Below, piece by piece: positions 1 to 8,950 of a DNA stretch of 31,538 bases; within the stretch, counting starts at the first letter, position 1, and each line of letters begins with the position of its first letter. Made by a program: the position numbers and the translations under genes. The notes under the pieces are model-generated. The model did not search any database, was not told the DNA's origin, and worked only from the letters and a program-made list of their open reading frames with translations. This DNA comes from a virus, in IMG/VR virus record IMGVR_UViG_3300015263_000182, positions 1 through 31,538 of that record; one strand, given 5' to 3'.

Positions 1-92
1 CACTGCGTAACAATCTTGGGACTGCCACTGATGCCATCGCTAAAGAGCTCGAGAAGCAGATCAACAAGCTGGCGACGGAGGGAAAGAAGTGA
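1..92 (+). CDS. C-terminal end of a tail-completion / head-tail protein (partial)
   Basis: An open frame enters from the left edge (first full codon at base 3) and stops at the TGA at 90-92, giving the last 29 residues of a protein. The visible end is a charged amphipathic helix (ending TEGKK). The next gene is a DUF3168 tail-completion protein, and the gene before it in HK97- and lambda-type phages is usually an HK97-gp10-like tail-completion protein, so this is the likely identity by position only. Its stop overlaps the GTG start of the next gene as GTGA, indicating translational coupling. Confidence 0.6.
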   Translation, partial: LRNNLGTATDAIAKELEKQINKLATEGKK

Positions 93-454
93 GCGCTCCG
101 ATCTTTCAATTGGCTGTTGCCAGTGCCGCTGTCAAGGCTGCGCTAGGAACGTCACCGACTAGGTTCTACCTGTTCGGTGAGGCTGATCAGAACACTGTGA
201 AGCCTTATGCGGTCTGGCAGCAGATATATGGAGCTCCTGAGAATAAGCTCGCAGGAGTTCCAGGCGAGGACGTGTTTGGCATCATGGTTGATGTGTATGG
301 CAACTCAGCAAGCGAGGTAAGACTGATTGGCGCAGCGTTGAGAGACGCTTTTGAGCCTCATGGCTATGTCATGTCATGGGGGAACGAATCGAGAGAACCT
401 GATACGCGACTATACAGGTTTTCTTTCACAGTTGAATTCATGGTGTCGCGTTAG
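89..454 (+). CDS. Tail completion protein, DUF3168 family
   Basis: This 121-aa protein resembles the DUF3168 family of tail-completion/terminator proteins, which cap the head-proximal end of the tail tube so that it can join the head. Visible family features are an N-terminal helix, a segment with VKPYAVWQQI around residues 38-47, the strand-rich middle (FGIMVDVYGNS) followed by an amphipathic helix (RLIGAALRDAF), and a terminal strand ending LYRFSFTVEF. The start is GTG at 89, overlapping the previous stop. The major tail protein follows 29 nt downstream, the usual order. The family call is by pattern and synteny. Confidence 0.75.
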   Translation: MSAPIFQLAVASAAVKAALGTSPTRFYLFGEADQNTVKPYAVWQQIYGAPENKLAGVPGEDVFGIMVDVYGNSASEVRLIGAALRDAFEPHGYVMSWGNESREPDTRLYRFSFTVEFMVSR

Positions 455-467
455 TTGGTAACAGTCT

Positions 468-475
468 TAAGGAGG
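468..475 (+). promoter_or_regulatory. Perfect Shine-Dalgarno for the major tail protein
   Basis: TAAGGAGG lies 8 nt before the ATG at 484, fully complementary to the 16S anti-SD core. It is the strongest ribosome-binding site I saw in the tail module and fits the high copy number a tail-tube subunit needs. Confidence 0.8.
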
Positions 476-483
476 ACTGAAAG

Positions 484-945
484 ATGAAGGCTCAGGGTAC
501 GGAACTCTACGCAATCGATCCGTCAGATGATTCGATCATCGTCATTGGCTGCATCACGTCTATCGATGGTATCGACGTGTCCGTGGAGCAGAATGAGGTG
601 ACATGCTTGCAGGATCTCGTGCGTCGCTACGAGGCTGGTCTCGGAACTCCGGGCACGGCCACGTTCGGCATCTACACGGATCCGACAGATGCTAGTCACA
701 TCCGTCTGCATCAGCTCAAGACGGCTGGCACCACGCTGAAGTGGGCAGTCGGCTGGAGCGACGCCACTGGCACGCCGCCGACCGCCGATAGCGCGGGTGA
801 CTTCGTTCTCGGCACGACTCGCTCGTGGCTGACGTTTGAGGGGTTCATGAACTCCTTCCCGTTCAGCTTCCAGCAGAACGCGTCGGTGCAGTCGAACATC
901 GGCATCCAGGTTTCCGGTGAGCCGGTCTGGACTCCGGCGGTCTGA
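484..945 (+). CDS. Major tail tube protein
   Basis: This 153-aa protein is the probable tail-tube subunit, which stacks in hexameric rings to form the siphophage tail. It is rich in beta strands, Gly, Thr and Ser, starts with a short strand before a loop (TELYAID), and has a central segment with LGTPGTATFGIYTDP around residues 57-71. The length and position, between a DUF3168 protein and the G/GT chaperone genes just before the tape measure, are those of lambda gpV-like tube proteins. A perfect ribosome-binding site precedes it. The identity rests mainly on gene order and fold-like pattern. Confidence 0.8.
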   Translation: MKAQGTELYAIDPSDDSIIVIGCITSIDGIDVSVEQNEVTCLQDLVRRYEAGLGTPGTATFGIYTDPTDASHIRLHQLKTAGTTLKWAVGWSDATGTPPTADSAGDFVLGTTRSWLTFEGFMNSFPFSFQQNASVQSNIGIQVSGEPVWTPAV

Positions 946-975
946 TCGGTAACTCAACGAGAAGGATGAGCAGTA

Positions 976-1308
976 ATGAGCAGCCTCAATGATCTGAAGG
1001 CAGTTGGCGCGTTCGTTGTAGATGAACTGGTGAAGAAGGACATCAAGTTCAAGCTGGACGATGAAGAGCACGAATTTCAAATCTTCGTCAGACGGCTCAG
1101 CATCGGACTGCAGGAAGAAATCTTCATGTCCGGTGGCGACAGCGATAAGAGCAGGACCGCCAAGATGATCTCAGAGGCCGTGCGGCTAGGCGAGACCGGT
1201 GAAGAGAGGATGAGCTTTCAAGACGCTTATAAGCTCCACCCGGTCATCGCCGTAGCCATGTCAAAGGCTATCGGTGAGGTCAACAGGAGTAGCGGAAGAA
1301 AAAACTGA
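976..1308 (+). CDS. Tail assembly chaperone, unshifted form (lambda gpG-like)
   Basis: This 110-aa protein is the zero-frame product of the tail assembly chaperone pair that binds the tape measure and recruits tube subunits. The N-terminal half is a small alpha/beta domain (KFKLDDEEHEFQIFVRRLS, residues 26-44) and the C-terminal half is helical (FQDAYKLHPVIAVAMSKAI). It ends in RKN-stop directly on an A-AAA-AAC slippery site. It lies between the major tail protein and the tape measure, the classic chaperone position. No catalytic role is expected. Confidence 0.85.
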   Translation: MSSLNDLKAVGAFVVDELVKKDIKFKLDDEEHEFQIFVRRLSIGLQEEIFMSGGDSDKSRTAKMISEAVRLGETGEERMSFQDAYKLHPVIAVAMSKAIGEVNRSSGRKN

Positions 1309-1619
1309 CAGCCGCCGATCGTTTCCTTTACGATCTAGCACTGGCGCTCGGCGGCATGACAGTAGGTGAGTTGAAGAGACGAATGACTTACGATGAGCTG
1401 CGTGGATGGGAACTATACGTGAAGCAGAATGGTCCGCTACATCTTGCGATACGGATAGAAGCGATAATCGCTCGCGCAGTGTCTCCTTTCCTCAAGAACG
1501 TTTCTGCAAGAAGATTCATGCAGTGGCCGGTGGAAGAGGAAAAGGAGGCAACGCCAGAAGATCTCATGGCCATCCTGAGGTCGGCAAAGGTAAAGAAGGA
1601 GCCTAAGCGTGGCAGCTAG
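976..1619 (+). CDS. Tail assembly chaperone, -1 frameshift fusion (lambda gpGT-like)
   Basis: Ribosomes that slip back one base at 1299-1305 avoid the TGA at 1306-1308 and continue through CTG-ACA-GCC into the frame that stops at 1619. I translated every codon between 1305 and the ATG at 1356 and found no stop. The extension, about 104 residues, begins LTAADRFLYDLALALGGMTV and contains a gpT-like helical pattern (ELKRRMTYDELRGWELY). In lambda, gpGT tethers the tape measure and gpT binds tube subunits. The alternative is an independent small protein from the ATG at 1356, but that ATG has no good ribosome-binding site and sits inside the frameshift hairpin. Confidence 0.85.
1299..1355 (+). promoter_or_regulatory. 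-1 programmed ribosomal frameshift signal
   Basis: The heptamer A-AAA-AAC occupies 1299-1305 in the correct X-XXY-YYZ phase, immediately before the zero-frame stop. After a 5-nt spacer, GCCGCCGA (1311-1318) can pair with TCGGCGGC (1348-1355) in an 8-bp GC-rich stem. A smaller inner hairpin, GATCG (1317-1321) with CGATC (1331-1335), sits in the loop and shares two bases with the outer stem. Slippery site, spacer and downstream structure are the three expected parts of a -1 frameshift signal. Confidence 0.88.
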
Positions 1620-4332
1620 AGGTCTCGGTACTCTTACGCTTGATCTCATCGCTCGTATCGGTGGGTTCAAGAAGGGGATGGACGAGGCAGCGAGAGTCGC
1701 AGACAATCGCGCCAAAGCCATTGAAAAGTCTTTCAAAGGACTGCAAGGTAGTCTTGCTAGGTTCGCCACGTTCATCGGAGCTGGCCTACTGGTAAGAGGC
1801 ATCGTTGAGAACACGAAGACAGCTGAGGAGGCCGTCGGGCAGCTGAACGCCGTCCTCAAGTCGACTGGTGGAGCGGTCGGCTTCACGTCAGAACAGATTC
1901 AAGAGCAGGCCACCGCACTTCAGCGCGTCACAGCCTATGGAGACGAGGCGATTCTTTCTGCGCAGAATGTCATCCTAACGTTCACGCAGGTGAAGGGCGA
2001 CAACTTTGAGGGCGCGACAGAAGCCGTGCTTGACATGGCTACTGCACTGAAGACAGACTTGAAGAGCGCAGCTATCCTAGTAGGCAAGGCGCTCAATGAT
2101 CCTGTCAAGGGTGCAACCGCACTGTCACGCTCTGGCGTCATTCTTACAGACTCGCAGAAGTCGCTGATCAAACAGTTGGTAGCGACCAACCGAGTAGCTG
2201 AAGCGCAGAAGATCATCCTCGATGAGCTCGGTGTAGAGTTCGGTGGGTCTGCGCGGGCTGCCCGTGAAACTTTCGGCGGAGCTCTTGAAGCCGTAAAGAA
2301 CGCTTTCGGTGACTTGCTGGAGGCTGACGGTGGAGTCAACGACACTGTCGGTGCGCTGAATGAGCTGGCTGACGTACTGTCCGATCCTACCGTTGTTGAA
2401 GGAGCGAGGACGCTGGCCAATGCCATCATTCAAGCCTTTGGCAAGGTTGCCAGCACGGTCTCTACTGTCGTTGGCACTTTCAAGTTCCTCGGCGAAGAGG
2501 CAGCCGCAAGAATCTACGGACCAGCCGCCGACGACGTAGTGCGCATCAGCGAAGAGCTGGCCACTGCTATGGAGGCTAGGAAGAACGTCGTTGCTGGCCG
2601 CATCCGGTTCTTCAGTGATCAGGGCATCGTGTCGTGGTGGAGCGAAGAGGAGCTAGACGCCAAGATCAAGGAGCTGAAGCAGAAGTTGGAAGATGCTTAT
2701 CAGCTGGCGGCTCCCCCGGTTCCAGGAACGACCACTACCGAAGGTGGCGTCGCGCCGCCTCCGCCTCCATCAGAAGACTTCGTCAAGATGGAAGAGGCGC
2801 TCAAGAAGCAGATCGCACTGTACGGCAAGGTCGGTGAGGCCGCTAAGATCGCTGCCCAGATTCAGCTCGGTGAGCTGGATGGAATGACTGAGGCAGAACA
2901 GCAGCAGATCCTCGCGCTGGCCAGACGGTATGACGCCATCGTCAAGACCGCCGAGGCAGCGAAAGAGCTTGAGGCCGCAAACAAGAAGCTTCAGGAGAGC
3001 TACAAGAGTCAAGAGGAAAGCTTCTCTGCGCAGATCGCCCTCGAGAACTACAAGCTGGAGATCGGCGCTGTTGAAGAGTTGACGCAGGCACAGCAGATTC
3101 ACTTTGAGGTCACGTATGGCTCGTTGCAGAATCTGTCACCGGAGCAGAAGGCTAGGCTCGAAGAGCTAGGCGCAGAGCTAGACGCGGTCACTGCATTGAC
3201 GGACGCAGAGCGCGAGAGGTTCGAACAGCAGGAGTCGCTCGTTCAGAAGAGCATCGAGCTTCATAAGGAAGCGCGTTCTGAGGAAGATAAGCTCGCTGAC
3301 CGATTGCTGGAAATCAAGGAGGCGTACGAAGCGGCAGGCAGCGTGCTCACGGCAGAGGATGTCGTGGTGCTGTCGCAAGAAGCGGTCGACGCATACGAGA
3401 AGGCCACGGAGCAAGTCAACGAGTTCGCCAAGACAGCGTCCGAGAACGTTCAGAACATTATCGAGGACTTCCTTGTCAACCCGATGGAGGAAGGGTTCGA
3501 TGGATTGCTGGCGTCCTTTATCCAGATGCTGCACCAGATGGCTGCGGCTGCACTGGCGGCGAAGATCGCTGAGGCCATCTTCGGGTCAGGCGGCGTCGGG
3601 TCAGGCGGCGGATGGGTCGGAGCGCTCATGGGAGCATTCGCTGGAGGAGCAGAAGAGGGCGGTCACTTTACTCCCGGCAAGTGGGGCATCGCTGGCGAGG
3701 CTGGCCCAGAGCTGATTTTCGGCGGCTCTCCTGCGGCAGCGATGGGGACGTTCGACTATCTGTCAAGGGTCAAGTCGGATCTCTCCGGATTTGACTTGCC
3801 GGATACAGCCGTTGTCAAGGTCATCGCAGACCTGTCGAAGTTCACAACTCCTCAGCGCGTCGCGTTCGGTGCGGCTCCTCGTCCCGGTGAGTGGAGCGTC
3901 GTAGGAGCATCTGGTCCAGCCATCGTAGACAGCGGCACATCTGGTGCTACGATCATCAGCAACGAAGAGTCAGCGCAGTTGATACGTGAGCTTGTCGCGT
4001 TCATCGCGACCAACAGGCAGATGTTCAAGGGTCTTAGCATGCTGGCCAATCCGTTCGTGCTGCCCTCACGAGACGTTGGCGGCAGGGGTGTACCCGGACA
4101 GCCGTATATGATTGGCACTGGAGCACAGCCTGAGATCTTTATCCCAGACTCACCGGGATCGTTCGTGCCTAACAACATGAACAGCAACGTGACAGTGAGA
4201 CCGCAGATCGTTAACGTGAGAGACCCGTCTGAGATTCCGACGGCGCTTCGCTCCAGTGCCGGCGAGCAGGCGATACTCAATGTTATCTCGCGGAACCCAT
4301 CAGCTATCAAGAGCATGCTAGGAGGACAGTGA
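1609..4332 (+). CDS. Tail tape measure protein
   Basis: At 907 aa this is the tape measure, which sets tail length and is ejected with the DNA. Order of parts: N-terminal basic and helical segment with a hydrophobic stretch around residues 49-65; a TP901-type core up to about 250 (GALEAVKNAFGDLLEADGG); a Pro-rich linker near 368-388 (APPPPPSED); long charged coiled coil to about 610; a hydrophobic Gly/Ala-rich stretch around 642-690; and a C-terminal part with repeated GEAGPEL/GAQPEI-like motifs. At the usual 0.15 nm per helical residue, 907 aa predicts a tail of roughly 135 nm. The GTG start at 1609 overlaps the gpGT end by 11 nt. Confidence 0.93.
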   Translation: MAARGLGTLTLDLIARIGGFKKGMDEAARVADNRAKAIEKSFKGLQGSLARFATFIGAGLLVRGIVENTKTAEEAVGQLNAVLKSTGGAVGFTSEQIQEQATALQRVTAYGDEAILSAQNVILTFTQVKGDNFEGATEAVLDMATALKTDLKSAAILVGKALNDPVKGATALSRSGVILTDSQKSLIKQLVATNRVAEAQKIILDELGVEFGGSARAARETFGGALEAVKNAFGDLLEADGGVNDTVGALNELADVLSDPTVVEGARTLANAIIQAFGKVASTVSTVVGTFKFLGEEAAARIYGPAADDVVRISEELATAMEARKNVVAGRIRFFSDQGIVSWWSEEELDAKIKELKQKLEDAYQLAAPPVPGTTTTEGGVAPPPPPSEDFVKMEEALKKQIALYGKVGEAAKIAAQIQLGELDGMTEAEQQQILALARRYDAIVKTAEAAKELEAANKKLQESYKSQEESFSAQIALENYKLEIGAVEELTQAQQIHFEVTYGSLQNLSPEQKARLEELGAELDAVTALTDAERERFEQQESLVQKSIELHKEARSEEDKLADRLLEIKEAYEAAGSVLTAEDVVVLSQEAVDAYEKATEQVNEFAKTASENVQNIIEDFLVNPMEEGFDGLLASFIQMLHQMAAAALAAKIAEAIFGSGGVGSGGGWVGALMGAFAGGAEEGGHFTPGKWGIAGEAGPELIFGGSPAAAMGTFDYLSRVKSDLSGFDLPDTAVVKVIADLSKFTTPQRVAFGAAPRPGEWSVVGASGPAIVDSGTSGATIISNEESAQLIRELVAFIATNRQMFKGLSMLANPFVLPSRDVGGRGVPGQPYMIGTGAQPEIFIPDSPGSFVPNNMNSNVTVRPQIVNVRDPSEIPTALRSSAGEQAILNVISRNPSAIKSMLGGQ

Positions 4333-5378
4333 TGGCATACGCCATAGGAACCGCAGATGACTTCATGGACTTTCTGCGGAAGATCCGTGACTTTGCAACA
4401 GGAGTTTTGGACCCGGCGACGGACTCAACATTCACAGACGGCATCGCTGTTCCAGCTGCCCAACAGTGGACGGAATTGGTGCCGGGATCAACGTCGAGCA
4501 TCGTAAGTATTCCGGCGTCGGGCTTCGCTACTGATGGCGAGCTGTACATGATGGGTCCGGGATCTGACGTTGATGATGAGATCATTATCGGGTTCAGGAC
4601 TTACCGCAATGTAGGCGCGAACATCTGGGGATGGGAGATGCGCGGCTACACTGCATTCTTTGACACGCTGGATTGGGATACGATGCCCGGTGTGTCGCCA
4701 TCGTGCTACGCCGCGTTCGATGATGAGCTCATGGACATCTGGATCTGGGTCAACGCTCGCCGCATCATGGCGTGTGCTCGCGTTGGCACGACAGACATCC
4801 TGATCCATGCCGGGTTCATCCAGCAGTTTGGTACGCGCAGTCAGTATCCGTACCCGCTGATGATTGGTGGCAGCAGCGACTTGAGCACGACGTCATTCCA
4901 AACAAACAACTTCGCGCACTCCTGTCTGCCTGATCCAGCACGGACGTATCTGCGTTGGGTTGATGGAAGCTGGAAGAAATACGCGAACTACAGCGGAACA
5001 ACCGACCAGCGTGGCAGCGCTCGCATTCAAACTGGCCGTCTGTACTGGCCGCAGCGTGATCCGTTCAGCGCTGAGGAAAGCACCTCCGGTAAGGACAACT
5101 CAGAGACCGAAATCTTTGAGAACTTTGTCACTGGCAGCGACACCTATATCAGTCCGTCAATCATCGACGCCTATCCGCTGTTTCCAACAGTGCTGATGTC
5201 GTCAACTGAGAATGCAATCGTTGGACGGGTTGACGGGCTGTACACGACGTTCGGTCTTGGACTGGTGACTGGCGACACCATCACCGTCGGCGCTGGAAGT
5301 TCAGCCGAAGTGTACGACGTTTTCGCAAACACATGGCGCTCCGAGCCGCCAGACTTCTTTGCCGTCAAGAGGGAATAA
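4332..5378 (+). CDS. Virion protein of unknown function, between tape measure and distal tail genes
   Basis: This 348-aa protein is not recognised beyond its place in the tail operon. It opens with a short helix (DDFMDFLRKIRDF, about residues 8-20) followed by Thr/Ser/Gly- and aromatic-rich beta sequence (WGWEMRGYTAFFDTLDWD) without obvious transmembrane segments. The next gene has the same plan: a short N-terminal 'LLQEIRDF' helix, then a similar aromatic-rich domain of nearly equal length, so the two may be divergent paralogues. I chose the ATG at 4332, 6 nt after GGAGG (4321-4325); it overlaps the tape-measure stop as TGATG. A tail decoration or baseplate-associated role is a guess. Confidence 0.7.
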   Translation: MAYAIGTADDFMDFLRKIRDFATGVLDPATDSTFTDGIAVPAAQQWTELVPGSTSSIVSIPASGFATDGELYMMGPGSDVDDEIIIGFRTYRNVGANIWGWEMRGYTAFFDTLDWDTMPGVSPSCYAAFDDELMDIWIWVNARRIMACARVGTTDILIHAGFIQQFGTRSQYPYPLMIGGSSDLSTTSFQTNNFAHSCLPDPARTYLRWVDGSWKKYANYSGTTDQRGSARIQTGRLYWPQRDPFSAEESTSGKDNSETEIFENFVTGSDTYISPSIIDAYPLFPTVLMSSTENAIVGRVDGLYTTFGLGLVTGDTITVGAGSSAEVYDVFANTWRSEPPDFFAVKRE

Positions 5379-5382
5379 GACA

Positions 5383-6408
5383 ATGCCTGTTGCAAGACTT
5401 ACTAACGTGACCAGCTACGATTCGCTTCTTCAGGAGATACGCGACTTCCTGAACGCGACGGGAGACTGGACCATTCATGAAGACATGGTGGTGCCCACGA
5501 CCCCAGCAATTGGGTACACAGCAGGCGGCCACAAGCTGACGATGTCTAACGGTGATGTGCTGACAACTCTGCGTTCAACAACGACTACCAGCGGCGCAAA
5601 CCGGCTGATGCTGTTCGCCGGTAGCGGAACGTGGACAACTGCCGTTGATGATTTTGATCTGCCTGGAAGTGACGGGTGCGTTCTTGTTGCTGGTGACTAC
5701 ACAAGCACCAATACCCCACCATGTAAACACTGCCAGCAGTTCGCCGGTCCATTCCCAAGAGCATGGATCTTCACTGATGATCCGTCAACGTACTGCCACG
5801 TTGCGATTGAGGTAGTCGCAGGTCGCTATCGTCACATGCACTTCGGCAACATAGAAAAGTTCGGCACGTGGACCGGCGGCGCGTATTACGAAACTCAGTG
5901 GTGGAGTCAGTCTGTAACCTACATCGACTCTCCTCACAGCAACACTCACTACATTCCGTTCGACGCTTGGGAGAGCAGCGGCCCGTCAGTTAGCAACAGA
6001 GGCACGATTCATTTTGACTACGACAGCACGTACTATTGGGGAAGGTCTGGGGGTGGAACGTTGAACGGAGTTGCCTCGCTCAACATGCCAGGGAGTTGTC
6101 GTGGCGGGATGGGCATGGCGTTTCGTGCTCCGCGTGAGACGCTGTTCTCAGCGCTCACTGCGTTGATCCCGATCACTAAGTGGTACAAGCGCACGAGCGA
6201 TACACCTGACACCACTCGCTGTGTCGGGAGGATCAAGGACATCGCTTGGACCAACATCGCCAACTTCACTCCGGGGGAATCCTACTACATCGGTTCAGAT
6301 GAATGGATCCTGATCCCGGCGACGCGAAAGCAAGACCCGACGCTGTTCAATGACCTTGAAAATTCCGGGTGGTACGCCTACGCTTACAAGGTGATTCCGT
6401 CGCCATGA
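5383..6408 (+). CDS. Virion protein of unknown function, possible paralogue of the preceding gene
   Basis: This 341-aa protein starts MPVARLTNVTSYDSLLQEIR and shares the short N-terminal helix ending in IRDF and the aromatic, Gly/Thr-rich beta body with the preceding gene product. It carries CKHCQQ near residue 115 and a His-rich loop (RYRHMHFGNIEKFG); the equivalent FIQQFG in its neighbour suggests real alignment. The ATG at 5383 follows AGAGGGA and lies 4 nt after the upstream stop. The 3' end overlaps the next start as ATGA. Probable structural component; no enzymatic motif seen. Confidence 0.7.
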   Translation: MPVARLTNVTSYDSLLQEIRDFLNATGDWTIHEDMVVPTTPAIGYTAGGHKLTMSNGDVLTTLRSTTTTSGANRLMLFAGSGTWTTAVDDFDLPGSDGCVLVAGDYTSTNTPPCKHCQQFAGPFPRAWIFTDDPSTYCHVAIEVVAGRYRHMHFGNIEKFGTWTGGAYYETQWWSQSVTYIDSPHSNTHYIPFDAWESSGPSVSNRGTIHFDYDSTYYWGRSGGGTLNGVASLNMPGSCRGGMGMAFRAPRETLFSALTALIPITKWYKRTSDTPDTTRCVGRIKDIAWTNIANFTPGESYYIGSDEWILIPATRKQDPTLFNDLENSGWYAYAYKVIPSP

Positions 6409-8120
6409 CAAACTATGACGGCTACAACTGGCCCGAGCCAGAGTTCTACAAGCAGTCCATCACCGGCAGCTTAGATGACGGGCTGGCTCGTTGGGATGAG
6501 TGGAGAATTTGGGACGTCGATGACCTCATTACGTCTCCGCTCTACAACGGCATACGCGCCAGAGGATCATACGCAATTCACAGCGACAATTTTGACGGCT
6601 TCGTTCAGCCTGAGTGGTCTGACCTCTTGTTCGGTCACATCCTTGTCGTTCCATCTCGGCTCCAGCTTGGCAACGTGCTGACCAATCAGACACGCAGCGT
6701 TGAAATTGCTAATCTGTTCTTGAGTGACGTGACATGGCAAACTCTTGGCACAGACGTTCAAGGTCTGACGTTCACCAACGCTCCCGCTGGAATGGATGAC
6801 ACGTCTTCTTCAGTGCCGTACGACATACCGTCGTTTGGCAGCTTCGTACTTCAGGTTGGAATCAGCGCTGAAGGACCGGCAGTAATCAGCGGTGACATCT
6901 TCTTTGGTATGAACGTTGAGTTCGTCACCGTGCCCGTTGAGGGTCGTCGAGTAGTGTCATTCCACTTCAAGCCTCTGGCTCCGATCACAGAAGTCATTGA
7001 GTGGAAGACAGACATCATAACTGCCGAGGCAGGCAACGAGCAGCGTGTCACACTTCGAGGATCTCCACGTCAGCAGCTCCGTATGGCATACATGCCAGTT
7101 GAGCAGCGTAGCAAGCGACGCATAGATGGTCTGCTGTTTGACTGGATAGATAAGATCTTTGCAGTGCCGATCTGGTATGAGGCGACATACCTGACAGGAA
7201 CCATCGCAGCCGGGAGCTTGAGCGTCCCGTGCGACACGTCCTTTGCAGACTATCGTATCGGCAGTCTCGCGATGGTGTACTTGAATGATGAGCACTATGA
7301 CATCTTCGAAGTGGCGAGCATAGACAGCAACGGCATCACTTCGGCGTCTGAGATCATCTTTGACTACGGAGTATCAGCGCAGGTGATGCCGGTGCGACAG
7401 GCTTACGCAAGGACAGCCATCGGGTCACCGAGGTACTCTGGAAAGCTGACAAGGTTTGATCTGGAGTTTGTCACCATTGAGAACGAGGACTTGGCCAGCA
7501 CAGCCGGGGAGCAGTTCTACGACAGCAAGGTCATCATCAAAGACTGTGTCAACATCCAGTCTGGCGCTGACAATGCGTGGCAGCGCAACGTCATCGTCAT
7601 TGATGCAGAGACCGGCAGGCTACAGCAGACGTCGCTGTGGGATCGTAGCAAGCTGACGTCAAAGATTGTCTGGGACGCGAGGTCCTATGAAGAGCTTTGG
7701 AGAGTGCGTCAGTTGCTGCATGCGTTCCATGGAAGCCGCGTCTCATTCTTCATGCCGACGTTCACCGAAGATATCAAGCTGGCCAACTTCATCGGAGCAG
7801 GAGCCGAGTCGATGGAGGTAGAGGAGACCGGGCTGACTGCGTACATGCAGGGGCGTAGACCTTTCGGTGATATCCGGCTGGTCAAGACAGACGGCACAGA
7901 GTACATCAGGCCGGTGGCCAGCATCGTGCTTGACCCCTCTGGTACGGAAGTTCTTTCGTTCACCGGTCAGATGGATCCGTCTAATCCAATCTACCCGGCT
8001 GACGTAGAGAGGATTGAGTGGGTCAACCTAGTGCGCATCGCAGATGACAAGGCTACCATCTTGCACAGGTATCTGCAGAACGCAAGAATTGAAGTCAACA
8101 TTGTCACGACGAGAGAGTAA
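6405..8120 (+). CDS. Probable distal tail / tail hub-associated protein
   Basis: This 571-aa protein is placed where the distal tail protein lies, just before the gpL-like and gpJ-like hub genes. The N-terminal 200 residues are strand-rich with an Ig-like pattern (TRSVEIANLFLSDVTW followed by FGSFVLQVGISAEG). The C-terminal two thirds contain a conserved-looking block with WQRNVIVIDAETGRLQQTS and WRVRQLLHAFHGSRVSFFMP, typical of tail proteins that attach to the tube end. The ATG at 6405 overlaps the preceding TGA as ATGA and gives MTNYDGYNWPEPEFYK. Role inferred from position and general pattern. Confidence 0.7.
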   Translation: MTNYDGYNWPEPEFYKQSITGSLDDGLARWDEWRIWDVDDLITSPLYNGIRARGSYAIHSDNFDGFVQPEWSDLLFGHILVVPSRLQLGNVLTNQTRSVEIANLFLSDVTWQTLGTDVQGLTFTNAPAGMDDTSSSVPYDIPSFGSFVLQVGISAEGPAVISGDIFFGMNVEFVTVPVEGRRVVSFHFKPLAPITEVIEWKTDIITAEAGNEQRVTLRGSPRQQLRMAYMPVEQRSKRRIDGLLFDWIDKIFAVPIWYEATYLTGTIAAGSLSVPCDTSFADYRIGSLAMVYLNDEHYDIFEVASIDSNGITSASEIIFDYGVSAQVMPVRQAYARTAIGSPRYSGKLTRFDLEFVTIENEDLASTAGEQFYDSKVIIKDCVNIQSGADNAWQRNVIVIDAETGRLQQTSLWDRSKLTSKIVWDARSYEELWRVRQLLHAFHGSRVSFFMPTFTEDIKLANFIGAGAESMEVEETGLTAYMQGRRPFGDIRLVKTDGTEYIRPVASIVLDPSGTEVLSFTGQMDPSNPIYPADVERIEWVNLVRIADDKATILHRYLQNARIEVNIVTTRE

Positions 8121-8123
8121 GCA

Positions 8124-8948
8124 ATGACATTCGCTGCCGACGAAACTAGCGTTGAAAGTGGTTCAGTAATTGAACTCTACAAGTTCAGCTACGCTGGCGA
8201 GACATTCTACTACACGTCAGCTGACGACACGTTCACTTACTCGGACAGGGATTATATCCCAGTCGCCGGGCTCACTCGTTCTCCGATCACAGAGCAGAGT
8301 GAGATCAGCCAGTCATCGCTGACTTTGACTGCGCATCCTGATTTTGAGGTCGCTAAACTTTTCGAGGTCTACCCTCCATCAGACGTCGTTGATCTGGTCA
8401 TCTATCGAGTTCATCGTGGCTCACCGACGGATGTCATCGTCTACTGGCTCGGGCGCGTGCTGAACGTGTCGTGGCCGGGAGGCTACTGTGAGCTTCGCTG
8501 TGAGTCACTCTACACGCGACTGCGCCAGCCGGGTCTGCGCAGAGTGTATTCTAGGAACTGCCCTCATGCGCTCTATGGATCGGAGTGCGGAGCTAATCAG
8601 GTGTCGTTCGCAGAGAACGCGCAGCTTGACAGCGTGTCAGCGACACAGTTTGAGCTGGTGAGCAGTGATTTTCAAATCCATCCGGACGGATACTACAGCG
8701 GAGGGAAGGTTGTCTATGAATACTCGCCCGGCAAGTTCGAGCGGCGCGGCATACGCAAGCACGTTGGGAACACCATCACAATCACGCATCCAATCCCCGG
8801 TCTGCCCGGAGACGCAGACATAGTTGTCTATGCAGGATGCGATAGAACGCAGCCGACATGCAATGATCGCTTCGCTAATGGAGAGAACTTCGGCGGGTTC
8901 CCATACGTGCCGAAGAAGAATCCTTTCGGCTCTAACTCGGTGTATTGA
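8124..8948 (+). CDS. Tail tip protein, DUF2163 / BR0599 family (lambda gpL-like)
   Basis: This 274-aa protein matches the DUF2163/BR0599-type phage family. Hallmarks are an N-terminal domain with FYYTSADDTFTYSDRDY, a cysteine pair in NCPHALYGSECGA around residues 147-159, and a C-terminal AGCDRTQPTC-NDRF-NFGGFPYVPKKNPFG signature. The four cysteines resemble those of lambda gpL, whose C-terminal domain carries an iron-sulfur cluster, so metal binding is plausible. It lies directly before the gpJ-like hub gene, as expected for a protein that docks the hub to the distal tail ring. Start is ATG at 8124, 3 nt after the upstream stop. Confidence 0.85.
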   Translation: MTFAADETSVESGSVIELYKFSYAGETFYYTSADDTFTYSDRDYIPVAGLTRSPITEQSEISQSSLTLTAHPDFEVAKLFEVYPPSDVVDLVIYRVHRGSPTDVIVYWLGRVLNVSWPGGYCELRCESLYTRLRQPGLRRVYSRNCPHALYGSECGANQVSFAENAQLDSVSATQFELVSSDFQIHPDGYYSGGKVVYEYSPGKFERRGIRKHVGNTITITHPIPGLPGDADIVVYAGCDRTQPTCNDRFANGENFGGFPYVPKKNPFGSNSVY

Positions 8949-8950
8949 AA

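Noticed and set aside
523-1080. 185-aa minus-strand frame across the major tail gene
   Set aside because: It opposes two well-supported tail genes, shows no family motif and would be the only minus-strand gene in the late block.
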